Assembly (NCBI RefSeq): GCF_900100715.1
Contig: NZ_FNCA01000002.1
Span: 372,001 to 436,000, forward strand
DNA length: 64,000 nucleotides
From: Methanolobus vulcani
GTDB lineage: Archaea; Halobacteriota; Methanosarcinia; Methanosarcinales; Methanosarcinaceae
Reading direction: 5' to 3'
Of this stretch, positions 8,708-16,871 are shown piece after piece. The number at the start of each line of letters is the position of its first letter. Positions within the stretch are counted from its first letter, which is position 1. The notes below the pieces were generated by a model. That model searched no databases. It had not been told where the DNA came from and saw only the letters and a list, made by a program, of their open reading frames with translations. The translations under genes were made by a program, and so were the position numbers.

Positions 8708-9082
8708 ATGTGTCCCAAAATCATGGTTGTGGATGATGAGCCCGATACCATTGACCTCGTAAAATTGATACTGGAATCCGAGGATATAGAAGTCATCGGA
8801 GCAAAGAGTGGATTTGAATGCCTTGAATCAATTGAAGAGGAACAGCCGGATGCTATTTTACTTGATATCATGATGCCTGATATGAATGGATGGGAGACCT
8901 TCCATAAGATTAAAGAAAAAGAACCAGCTCTTCCAGTTGCCATGCTAACAGTAAAGAGTCAGGAATTTGACAAGATGCTTGGTCTGCATGTTCTTAAGGC
9001 AGATGACTACATCACAAAGCCTTTCAGCAGAAAAGAACTCATCCAGAGAACAAAAGAATTACTGGAAATGAAACTTCAGTGA
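8708..9082 (+). CDS. Stand-alone CheY-like receiver protein
   Basis: A 124-aa single receiver domain. It has VVDDEPD near the N-terminus, phosphoacceptor Asp53 in LLDIMMPD, Thr in MLTVKS, and Lys in the TKPF switch motif. There is no output domain, so it acts by protein contact, as CheY does. TTAGGAGAT lies 9-19 bases upstream of the ATG at 8708. It follows the hybrid regulator by 63 bases and probably belongs to the same signalling unit. Its last 7 bases overlap the end of the convergent methyltransferase gene. Confidence 0.85.
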   Translation: MCPKIMVVDDEPDTIDLVKLILESEDIEVIGAKSGFECLESIEEEQPDAILLDIMMPDMNGWETFHKIKEKEPALPVAMLTVKSQEFDKMLGLHVLKADDYITKPFSRKELIQRTKELLEMKLQ

Positions 9083-10098
9083 TCCAGCACTTCAAACAAT
9101 ATTGCCTTTTCATTTTTCACAAAGAGATGTGCCTTTCTTTCACCATCAAGGTCATTTTCCAATTCATTGCGTACATCCCAGTACCTTTCCGGTTCAATGG
9201 CTGCCCGGACAATAACTTTTCCGAATGAGTTCTTCTTAAGGAAAGAATTGATCTGTGAAAAGTCAGTATCAGTAACAAGCAGTTTCTTGTAACTGTTCTT
9301 AAAAAGGCTATTCTCAATTTCATTCTCTGAACTGAGAAGTGTTCTTTTATCATCAATATCAAAGATAGCAATATCATTTGATTCTTTCTTAAGCTCTGCC
9401 ACAAGCTGTTCAAGCAGACCTGCTTTGGTTACACACTCTTCTGGTTCATACGCGTAAAGGGCCGTTTCCTCTACTTTGATCGCAGGTTCTATTTTTCCTG
9501 TTTTTCTGATGATGTTACTTCCCGGAAGTGCAACAGCAGAAACATCTGCTTTTTTCAATTCTCCAAAATAAAGGTTAAGGCGGTTAAGCTTTCCCTCCAG
9601 GGACATGTATTCTCTTTCACAATCAAAGGGTATTTTTTCAGGAGACAACTGTGGTGGTGCTTCAAAAGCAAAATTCGATGAAATGCCAGCATAAGCTTCC
9701 ATTACTTCAGGGATGGAAGGACTGAGATTGTCAATGCTTCTCTTTTTTTCGGCAGGGGGTCTTGCAGGATCTGAAAAGACAACATCAAGCTGTGGTAATT
9801 TTTCAATTGCTTCGGAAGATAGTGCATCTCCCACAATAAATTCGATGTTATCAACACCCATTATCCTAGCATTCTTTTTTGCAAATGCTATTTTTTTAGG
9901 GTCAATTTCAATCGCATAGACAAAATCACAGTATTTAGCAAAAAATAGAGCCTGGCCACCAATGCCGCAACTGATGTCTGCTATTGTCTTACATTGCAAT
10001 CTTTTAGCCCTGTATTCAGCCACAGGTTCAGGAGTTGCAAACCTTATACCATCCTTATCGGATATCATCTCTGTTTTAAATTGCTTTTTACGTGCCAT
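9076..10098 (-). CDS. SAM-dependent methyltransferase, PG1098/Trm5-like
   Basis: A 340-aa protein with a class I Rossmann methyltransferase core. Motif I is DISCGIGGQALFFAK, the acidic ribose-binding residue is in AIEIDPKK, and motif IV is FSDPARPP. The DPAR form is typical of the archaeal/bacterial family annotated as THUMP-like or PG1098 methyltransferases. The C-terminal third (from about residue 230) is a separate alpha/beta domain. The target is probably RNA (tRNA or rRNA) by analogy with related Trm5/TYW2 enzymes, but this is not shown. It starts at the ATG at 10098 and reads away from the archaellum operon. Confidence 0.75.
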   Translation of the reverse strand: MARKKQFKTEMISDKDGIRFATPEPVAEYRAKRLQCKTIADISCGIGGQALFFAKYCDFVYAIEIDPKKIAFAKKNARIMGVDNIEFIVGDALSSEAIEKLPQLDVVFSDPARPPAEKKRSIDNLSPSIPEVMEAYAGISSNFAFEAPPQLSPEKIPFDCEREYMSLEGKLNRLNLYFGELKKADVSAVALPGSNIIRKTGKIEPAIKVEETALYAYEPEECVTKAGLLEQLVAELKKESNDIAIFDIDDKRTLLSSENEIENSLFKNSYKKLLVTDTDFSQINSFLKKNSFGKVIVRAAIEPERYWDVRNELENDLDGERKAHLFVKNEKAILFEVLDH

Positions 10099-10175
10099 AG
10101 ACTCCTCCTACAAGTCAGGTAAATGATTTAAAATCATCTGAATTCACAATAAGCTTAACGCATGTTTTATTCATA

Positions 10176-10186
10176 ATTTATATATA
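10176..10186 (+). promoter_or_regulatory. TATA-like promoter element of the archaellum operon
   Basis: ATTTATATATA in the gap between the divergent methyltransferase and arlCDE is the best TATA-box match there. It would start transcription near 10212, giving a leader of about 40 bases. AGTGGAA just before the ATG at 10253 can act as the ribosome site. Confidence 0.45.
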
Positions 10187-10252
10187 TTATTAAGGGTATA
10201 TTGTTCACCGTATAGATATATCTCTCATAAATTAAATAAAATCAGTGGAATT

Positions 10253-11611
10253 ATGGCCGGATTTAGTGATAAAATCAAAAAAGTGACTTCTGTTCTTTCC
10301 AAAAAGGGCAAGAGTAAAGGAGGCGACTCTCCGTTTGGTAGTGGTGATGCTCCTCCTTTCATGCAGGGAGGGCCAGACCTTGGTTCTGTTCCTGATCTGG
10401 CTGCCGGTATGCCACCTGCACCAGGTGGTCCTCCTGGTATGGCACCAGGTGCACCCGGAGATTCTGCATTTCCTCCTGGTATGGCTCCTCCGGGAGCAGT
10501 TCCAGGTGGTCCGCCGGGCATGGCTCCTCAAGCTACTCCACAGGCAACTCCAATAGATAACGAGATGCTCGAGGAGAACCGCAAAAAGATCAAGGAAGTT
10601 GAGTCTAAAGTATCAAAGTCAGATGTAACTCTCAACATGGTCCAGAGGGACAATGAAGAGATCAGAAAAACGGTTGATAAGATTGACCAGAGTGTCCTTG
10701 AACTATTATCCCTGTATGAGATCGTTTCAAACCAGGTAAATCCGTTTGTAGGCGATGGTGCAGGTTCCAGAGATACAATAGAGAGATTTGAAAAGACAGA
10801 GAACCGTCTCACTGAAATGGGTGACATGATTGTTCTTCTGAAAAATGAATTTGATGCAACTGCTCAGAAACTAAGCATGCCAAAAGGTATCTCTGAAGAA
10901 GCAGCCACCAGGATGCAGGATCTTGAATCCAAAATGGATGCGTTTGCAGATGCCATGGTAATGATGCATGAAAGTCTTGAGCAATTAACCTCAAGAACAG
11001 ACGAATTATTCACACGTACCGATTCTATTAATCAGAATTTGCTTGATCTTGCAGAAACTACATCTACTATTACTACCAGGCTTGATGACCTAGAAAGTCG
11101 TCCTGTTGCTACTTCAGGTAGTTCCAATGCTGTTCCTTCTAAAGCTGAAGAGAAGATTAGAACTAAAACCACAATACATGAAGATGAGAGCGAAGATGAA
11201 ACAGAAGCAGAAAACGATATCGAAAATGCTCCTGTTACAAAGAAATCCTCACTACCTCTTGTAAGGCTGGAGTTCATAAAAGCAGATCCAACAAGTGTTG
11301 TTGTTCTTCTCAACTGGATAGAGTTCCTCATGGAAAGAGTTGGAAGGAACAACCTGATGGATGCACTTGATTATTATGTTGACATTGGCTGGATAAGTGA
11401 GGATGTTATGTCAGAGATCATGGCATACGCCCGTGGAATCGATTATTATGTTGAAAAGCCAACGTGGCGCCTTTTGCCAGAGGATCACACAAAATCCCTG
11501 CTCTTCATTGAAAGGCTCTCAGGACGCAAGATCGACAGGAATATGCTAAGTTCCATTGACAGAGAGATGGCAAAGGTAAAGCACGGTCTGGAGGAATTGT
11601 ATGGGATTTGA
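10253..11611 (+). CDS. arlCDE: Archaellum protein ArlCDE (FlaC/D/E fusion)
   Basis: A 452-aa cytoplasmic archaellum accessory protein. Its order is a short basic start, a Pro/Gly/Ala/Met-rich linker (about 25-100, repeated GGPPG and MAPG units), a long coiled-coil stretch (about 105-300), and the conserved FlaD/E domain at the C-terminus (LVRLEFIKADP, DYYVDIGWIS, KSLLFIERLSG). In euryarchaea FlaC/D/E link the archaellum motor to the chemotaxis system through CheF. The single long gene replaces separate flaC, flaD and flaE. It overlaps arlF by 11 bases. The overlapping antisense frames here come only from the repetitive Pro/Gly codons. Confidence 0.88.
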   Translation: MAGFSDKIKKVTSVLSKKGKSKGGDSPFGSGDAPPFMQGGPDLGSVPDLAAGMPPAPGGPPGMAPGAPGDSAFPPGMAPPGAVPGGPPGMAPQATPQATPIDNEMLEENRKKIKEVESKVSKSDVTLNMVQRDNEEIRKTVDKIDQSVLELLSLYEIVSNQVNPFVGDGAGSRDTIERFEKTENRLTEMGDMIVLLKNEFDATAQKLSMPKGISEEAATRMQDLESKMDAFADAMVMMHESLEQLTSRTDELFTRTDSINQNLLDLAETTSTITTRLDDLESRPVATSGSSNAVPSKAEEKIRTKTTIHEDESEDETEAENDIENAPVTKKSSLPLVRLEFIKADPTSVVVLLNWIEFLMERVGRNNLMDALDYYVDIGWISEDVMSEIMAYARGIDYYVEKPTWRLLPEDHTKSLLFIERLSGRKIDRNMLSSIDREMAKVKHGLEELYGI

Positions 11612-12032
11612 GCTTTCCGTTGTTGCAGTGTTATTCTTCATCTCTGCTCTTGTAGTTGGTTCATATTCATATTCCATGCTTAACACTTCAAATGAGATTG
11701 TAAGTGATGCTTCCGGTGATCAGTATCAAATGCAGAATTCAAAACTTAAAACAAATCTTGAGGTGGAAAGTGCTGTTGCAGGGAACTACTCAGATACTTA
11801 TAATCTGACTGTGACACTTTCAAACACCGGAAGTGAAACCATACGCTTTGACGAGCTCAACGTTCTTGTGGACGGCAATCTGGAATCTTATGTGTATAAT
11901 GATGTTGCAGCAACCTGGACACCTGCTGAGACACGCAACATGACAGTTCCCTACCTTTCCGGTACAGGGGTCCATCGTGTAAAAGTCGTAACTCGCAACG
12001 GCGTTTCTGCTTATAGTTCATATATTGTCTGA
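11601..12032 (+). CDS. arlF: Archaellum protein ArlF (FlaF)
   Basis: A 143-aa protein with one N-terminal membrane segment (about residues 5-25, FELSVVAVLFFISALVVGS). The rest is a beta-rich outer domain (NLTVTLSNTGSETI, DELNVLVDG, HRVKVVTRNG) of the immunoglobulin-like type known for ArlF. ArlF binds the S-layer and anchors the archaellum stator in the pseudoperiplasm. It starts at ATG 11601 inside the end of arlCDE, suggesting coupled translation. The hydrophobic start resembles a class III signal, but no clear prepilin peptidase site precedes it. Confidence 0.88.
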   Translation: MGFELSVVAVLFFISALVVGSYSYSMLNTSNEIVSDASGDQYQMQNSKLKTNLEVESAVAGNYSDTYNLTVTLSNTGSETIRFDELNVLVDGNLESYVYNDVAATWTPAETRNMTVPYLSGTGVHRVKVVTRNGVSAYSSYIV

Positions 12033-12108
12033 ACTGAATAACAATCTTATATACTATTAATTATATATTACTATTCTAATTCTATTTGCATCGGGCTGGC
12101 AGAAAAAC

Positions 12109-12615
12109 ATGAAAGACATGCTAAGAAAAGAGAGAAACGCCTTAGTGAAAGATACAGGTGCAGAAACCGCAGTAACTCACATGATATTCTTTATAGCCGC
12201 AATGGTTCTGGCTATCAGTGTAGTTGTTCTTATCTCCGGCAATGTCCAGTCCATGATCGCTTCATCCAGTGCAAGCAGCAAGTTAGTATCCCAACAGATG
12301 CGGACTGATATAACTATTGTGAATGATCCTGAGATCATCCCCTATGATGGTGTTTCCGGTAAATACACATTCTACGCAAAGAATACCGGTAAGACCGAAC
12401 TGGCTCCTGAATATGTGACCGTACTTGTAGATGGTATATTGATAGAACCTGTGGATGTCAACGCTGCATTGACAGATGGTGATATTGTATGGAGACCAGG
12501 AGAAATCCTGACTTTGAATGTAACCACTAACCCTTCACCACTGGAAATAGGTGATCACAGAGTTCTTGTTGCGGCTGATAATGGCAAATCCGGTGCAATG
12601 AGTTTCAAAACGTAA
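12109..12615 (+). CDS. arlG: Archaellum protein ArlG (FlaG)
   Basis: A 168-aa partner of ArlF. After a basic start (MKDMLRKERNALVK) comes one membrane span (about residues 22-45, ending VVVLISGN), then an extracytoplasmic beta domain (YTFYAKNTGKTEL, VTVLVDGIL, LEIGDHRVLV). ArlF and ArlG together form the stator-like complex that fixes the rotating archaellum to the S-layer. The 76-base gap from arlF is AT-rich (TTATATACTATTAATTATATATT, about 12046-12069) and might hold a secondary promoter. The gap to arlH is 13 bases. Confidence 0.87.
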   Translation: MKDMLRKERNALVKDTGAETAVTHMIFFIAAMVLAISVVVLISGNVQSMIASSSASSKLVSQQMRTDITIVNDPEIIPYDGVSGKYTFYAKNTGKTELAPEYVTVLVDGILIEPVDVNAALTDGDIVWRPGEILTLNVTTNPSPLEIGDHRVLVAADNGKSGAMSFKT

Positions 12616-12628
12616 TAAGAGGCAAATA

Positions 12629-13324
12629 ATGGCAAAGATCAATGCATTTGCGATTCCCAGGGATGACCTGAACGATAAATTGGGAGGAGGCTTTCCTGCC
12701 GGTTCACTTGTAGTACTTGAAGGTGGCAGTGGCGGAGGAAAAAGCACAATTTCCCAGCGTCTTTCATTCGGACTGAACGAAAACGATGTCAGTGTTACGT
12801 TTGTCTCGACACAAATGACAACAAAGGGCTTTATAAACCAGATGTATTCAATGGACTATCCAATAGCTCCATTCCTTTTGAATGGTCTGCTTTTATACAT
12901 CCCTGTGATACCACTGGTTCAAGCTGCAAAATCCCGTTTTGATTTTATAGAGAGATTGATGGCTGCAGAAGAGCTTTTTGAAAAGAATGTGATAATTATC
13001 GACACTCTGTCTTCTCTTATCAAATACAGTGCAAACACTGAGAAAACCCTTGACTTAATATCGTTCTTCAAAAAACTGAATGGTATGGGCAAGGTCATCA
13101 TTCTTACAATTGAACCAAACCAGCTGACAGAGGATATTGCTTCGATGTTCCGTTCTTCCTGTGATGTGTACATTACTCTCAAATCAAAGCCTCTTGGAAG
13201 TGAAGTCAAGAGGACCATTGTCGTGAACAAATTCACAGGTGCAAAGGGTCCGGTTGGACAGATGATCGGTTTCAGAATAGAGCCAAAGGTTGGTCTTGTA
13301 GTCGAGATCGCTTCAGTATCATAA
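12629..13324 (+). CDS. arlH: Archaellum ATP-binding protein ArlH (FlaH)
   Basis: A 231-aa RecA/KaiC-like protein that binds ATP and regulates the ArlI motor ATPase at the base of the archaellum. Walker A is GGSGGGKST (about residues 32-40) and the Walker B strand is NVIIIDTLSSL. The length fits ArlH. It sits 19 bases before arlI in the canonical gene order. ArlH is mostly considered to bind rather than turn over ATP. A ribosome site (AAGAGG) lies before the ATG at 12629. Confidence 0.93.
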   Translation: MAKINAFAIPRDDLNDKLGGGFPAGSLVVLEGGSGGGKSTISQRLSFGLNENDVSVTFVSTQMTTKGFINQMYSMDYPIAPFLLNGLLLYIPVIPLVQAAKSRFDFIERLMAAEELFEKNVIIIDTLSSLIKYSANTEKTLDLISFFKKLNGMGKVIILTIEPNQLTEDIASMFRSSCDVYITLKSKPLGSEVKRTIVVNKFTGAKGPVGQMIGFRIEPKVGLVVEIASVS

Positions 13325-13343
13325 TCATAAAGGCAGTGGAAAT

Positions 13344-16300
13344 ATGGATGCAGAATTTCAGAAAGCAGTACAAAGGAACCCTCATCTGGGTGAATATGTA
13401 AAGAAATTCATGCGTGAGACTGGTGAAGATGAACCAACTTTCATGGTAAGTCTTGGAAAGGATATTGACAGGGCTAAAGTAAATATCATTCTTCCAGTTG
13501 GTGATCCTGTATTCATACACCTTTATGGTGGCGATGAACAGGGAGAGATCAACTACTATGGTGTAGAACCTGAACTTAATGATCTGGAAAAAAAGAAGTA
13601 TAAAGCAACACTGGACATCATTCTTGAAAAATCTGCCAACGAACCTGTTCCTAACACCGAAGCAGAACTTAAGGACCTTATCACTAAATTGTTCAATGAA
13701 TCTATAGACATAGGTTCAGGCGGGAATATGGCTGATGATGAGAGAGGAGGAAGGTTCGATATTCTCCAGAAGCTCATGCCCGTGCAGAAAAAAGTTCCTA
13801 TGACCCAGGGTGAATACAACAAGATTCTCTATCACCTTGAAAGGGATATTATCGGCTCCGGCCCAATCGAACCAATTATCAGAGACCCCTATCTTGAAGA
13901 TATCAGCAGTATAGGTGTAGACAATATATTTATTGTTCACAAGATCTTTGACACCATTAAAACGGATCTGACATTCGGGGACGACGAAGGTCTTGATAAC
14001 TGGCTGCGTAGTATGAGTGAACGTATCGGTCGTCCCGTAAGTGACGCAAGACCGATTGCCGACGGTGCTCTTCCTGATGGTTCACGTATCAATATTATTT
14101 ACAGTATAGATGTCAGTAAACGTGGCAGCAGTTTTACCATGCGTAAGTTCAGTGAAGTTCCTGTTAGTATCATCCAGCTAATTGGATGGGGTGCGCTGAG
14201 TGCAGAAATGGCAGCTTACATGTGGATGTGTCTTGAAAATGGTATGAGTATTTTCTTCAGTGGTGAAACCGCAAGTGGAAAGACCACAATGCTCAATGCA
14301 TGCCTTGCTTTTGTTAACCCTAAAGCAAAGATCTTCTCTGCCGAAGATACAGCCGAAGTTCAGCCACCACAGCCTGTATGGCAGCAGTTGATCACCCGTG
14401 AGGAAGGTCCACCGGAATCAAGGGTAGATACCTTTGCTCTGCTAAAAGCAGCACTTAGGTCAAGACCAAACTACATTATCGTAGGTGAGATTCGAGGAGC
14501 CGAAGGTAACGTAGCTTTCCAGGGTATGCAATGCATTCGTGAAGGCTACATTGCTATGCCTGGCCATGGACCAATGCATATCATAGATCTCTACGATCAA
14601 TACGCAGCCGATGCTCAAGAGCAAGATGGTAAAGATATAATAGATATCAGCGACCATAAATTACCTGTCTATGTATCAGGTATTGATGGCAAAGTTTCCA
14701 GATCCACCATCACCAATGTCTTGAGGATGGGCAAACAGCAGCTTATCAAGGTATACTTTGACACAGGTGAAGTGCTTGAAGTTACACCAAATCACCGATT
14801 CCTTCTTACAAATGATAAAGAGGTTGTTGCAGAAGAACTTCTTGATACTCAACAACTTCCAAACGTAATCCTCCCACCTCCAATTGCGTGGTATCAAAAT
14901 GATTCACATGGATTCGATTTCCTTGAAGGGTGGAACATTCTCAAGGATGAGCTTTATGCGCAAAATATCGATGCCTATAAGAAAACCGCAGCCTATAAAA
15001 AAGATCGTAAAAAGTTCGCTGATTACTTTGCTTCACGTAACAAAACTATTCCCTTTGATGTGTATAGGCGTATAGTGGGCAATACTGGACTTCCGGATGA
15101 AGTATACGCAATCCGCAAAGGATCATCAGAGAAGATATCTGTTCCTCTCCAGCTGAATCATGAAATTCTTGTGTCCATTGCAAGATATCTTATGGGTCTG
15201 GATGTCCCAGTGGTATATCAGCAGTTTTTCAGGCATGTGATGGATATCACTCCACAACACATCGGGAAGCCATTCTGGAAACTTGGCCTTGATCAGTTAA
15301 GAGTTGTCTTCGAGGAGTTTTTGGAATTATCTTCAATTGAAAAACAATCATTGTCTGATGAGATCTGGTACTCAATCGGCAGACTGGCAGGAGATGATAG
15401 TCTCTATGTGACCAGAAAAAAGACCAAGTTCTCTGATTTCCGCTGGCAGGTCAAGAACAAGAATACAGATGAAGGTGTTAATTATGCAAAGCGTGCCATC
15501 CATGTGATTCCCCATGATGCTAACTCTGTCCAGACCGTACACAAGGATAATGCTTACACTACTCGGATATGCCGTGTGGACCGCTCGTTCGTGGATTGGC
15601 TCATAAAGAAAGGCTTCATACACGTAAATGAAGAATGTGTTTATTCAAAGGCTGTGCTTAAAAGGATTCCTATTGATAATATATCCAACCCTTATGCCTA
15701 TGTTGCAGGTCTTCTGGATAGTGACTGTACTATTCGCTACACAAAGAACCGGTCATTTGAGATTAAGCTTGCTCTCAATGTAAACAGGGATGATGAAGGT
15801 CTTCTCTTTGACCAATTGCGCCTGGTACATTATTATGAGCATCAACTCTTCCCATGTATCAATTGTGTTGAGTTCCGCTATCACTCCGATTTTGATGAAC
15901 ACGTAAGACGTTATAGTCAGTTCTGCCATGAACTGGGTATCAATGTAAGGACAACTCGATATGATAAGATAAGGGGCATAGGTGCACGTGTAGAATTTTC
16001 CTCTGATAGAAAACAGGAGGTGTTCAGTACATGGGCTAGGAATGTGGCACCTTACATGTATCGTCAGGACAAAAAGCAGGCAATTGAATCAATGGTGGAT
16101 ATTGCACCTGGAGATCGCAGATCAGATATTACCGAATTTGATGGCTACAGTGCCTCCATCCATAAGAACTGTCTTCCACACTTGGCCCTGCTTGCAAGAA
16201 TATTTGGTCATACTCTTGTCAGTGAAGGTCATGAGTGCTTCGAACAACGCCTCTTTGCTTTCAAGAAACTGGAGTTCTCACGTATCCTTCATATTGAGCA

Positions 16301-16862
16301 TGGGTGCATTGATCACACCTATGATATTTCCATGGCCAATGGTTCCTATTACATAGGTGGAAAACAGATGATGGGTTATGTCTATGACACCGGTCACCCT
16401 GTACTTGCGACTTTCCACGCATCTGCGGTATCAAAGATGATCCAGCGTCTGACGGCAGACCCTATCAATGTACCTGTCACTTTCATTGACAACCTTAACA
16501 TCGCAATGATCCTTTCGGCTGTTTACCGTAAAGGAAAGTTTCTCAGGCGTGCCCTTGCGATCGAGGAGATAGAAGGGTACTATGAGGAAATAGGCGGTGT
16601 TGCAACTAGGGCTGTTTTCCAGTGGGAACCGGATACTGATAATCACAAGTTCCGTGGTCTGAACAACAGTTACATCCTCGAGGATAAAATAGCTACAAAG
16701 CTTGGTTATGAAGATAAAAGGGCTATCTATCAGGACCTTTTCCTTCGGGCGAAGATTCTGGAAGAAATGAAATCAAGAGGAATTGAAGATTACTTTGACG
16801 TGCTTGAGATCATAGTCAATTTCTACAAGCATGGAATAGACGGTCTTCCATTTTCAGTATGA
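13344..16862 (+). CDS. arlI: Archaellum motor ATPase ArlI (FlaI), interrupted by an intein
   Basis: A 1172-aa precursor: host protein 1-396 plus 1016-1172 (553 aa after splicing, normal ArlI size) and an intein at 397-1015. ArlI is the hexameric type II/IV secretion-family ATPase that powers archaellum assembly and rotation. Host motifs are Walker A GETASGKT (307-314), Walker B YIIVGEIRG (about 377-385), and the His box TGHPVLATFHAS, which resumes right after the intein. Unspliced protein would have its His box displaced by 619 residues and should be inactive, so motility depends on splicing. It lies between arlH and arlJ, with 9 bases to arlJ. Confidence 0.95.
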   Translation: MDAEFQKAVQRNPHLGEYVKKFMRETGEDEPTFMVSLGKDIDRAKVNIILPVGDPVFIHLYGGDEQGEINYYGVEPELNDLEKKKYKATLDIILEKSANEPVPNTEAELKDLITKLFNESIDIGSGGNMADDERGGRFDILQKLMPVQKKVPMTQGEYNKILYHLERDIIGSGPIEPIIRDPYLEDISSIGVDNIFIVHKIFDTIKTDLTFGDDEGLDNWLRSMSERIGRPVSDARPIADGALPDGSRINIIYSIDVSKRGSSFTMRKFSEVPVSIIQLIGWGALSAEMAAYMWMCLENGMSIFFSGETASGKTTMLNACLAFVNPKAKIFSAEDTAEVQPPQPVWQQLITREEGPPESRVDTFALLKAALRSRPNYIIVGEIRGAEGNVAFQGMQCIREGYIAMPGHGPMHIIDLYDQYAADAQEQDGKDIIDISDHKLPVYVSGIDGKVSRSTITNVLRMGKQQLIKVYFDTGEVLEVTPNHRFLLTNDKEVVAEELLDTQQLPNVILPPPIAWYQNDSHGFDFLEGWNILKDELYAQNIDAYKKTAAYKKDRKKFADYFASRNKTIPFDVYRRIVGNTGLPDEVYAIRKGSSEKISVPLQLNHEILVSIARYLMGLDVPVVYQQFFRHVMDITPQHIGKPFWKLGLDQLRVVFEEFLELSSIEKQSLSDEIWYSIGRLAGDDSLYVTRKKTKFSDFRWQVKNKNTDEGVNYAKRAIHVIPHDANSVQTVHKDNAYTTRICRVDRSFVDWLIKKGFIHVNEECVYSKAVLKRIPIDNISNPYAYVAGLLDSDCTIRYTKNRSFEIKLALNVNRDDEGLLFDQLRLVHYYEHQLFPCINCVEFRYHSDFDEHVRRYSQFCHELGINVRTTRYDKIRGIGARVEFSSDRKQEVFSTWARNVAPYMYRQDKKQAIESMVDIAPGDRRSDITEFDGYSASIHKNCLPHLALLARIFGHTLVSEGHECFEQRLFAFKKLEFSRILHIEHGCIDHTYDISMANGSYYIGGKQMMGYVYDTGHPVLATFHASAVSKMIQRLTADPINVPVTFIDNLNIAMILSAVYRKGKFLRRALAIEEIEGYYEEIGGVATRAVFQWEPDTDNHKFRGLNNSYILEDKIATKLGYEDKRAIYQDLFLRAKILEEMKSRGIEDYFDVLEIIVNFYKHGIDGLPFSV
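14532..16388 (+). other. LAGLIDADG intein inserted before the His box of ArlI
   Basis: This in-frame insertion of 619 codons starts with Cys397 (CIREGYIAM) after host VAFQGMQ and ends before Thr1016 of TGHPV. Splicing motifs are block A (Cys1, then GPMHIIDLYD), block B VTPNHRFL with Thr481 and His484, and block F TYDISMANGSYYIGG (about 992-1006). The homing endonuclease is LAGLIDADG type (VAGLLDSDC, 787-795). The last intein residues are GYVYD, so the usual penultimate His is Tyr and the terminal Asn is Asp. Thr at +1 can serve as the second nucleophile. The boundary is set by continuity of the ArlI family sequence MQ|TGHP. Confidence 0.9.
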
Positions 16863-16871
16863 GGTGTTTTT

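Noticed and set aside
10225-10531. Two antisense Pro/Gly- or Arg/Thr-rich frames over arlCDE
   Set aside because: They arise from the repetitive Pro/Gly codons of the sense gene; there is no start context or family match.
16332-16388. Alternative intein end at Asn999 in MANG, giving a canonical Asn terminus
   Set aside because: It would leave 16 extra residues (GSYYIGG...VYD) before TGHPV, breaking the continuous ArlI family sequence. That segment matches intein block F instead.
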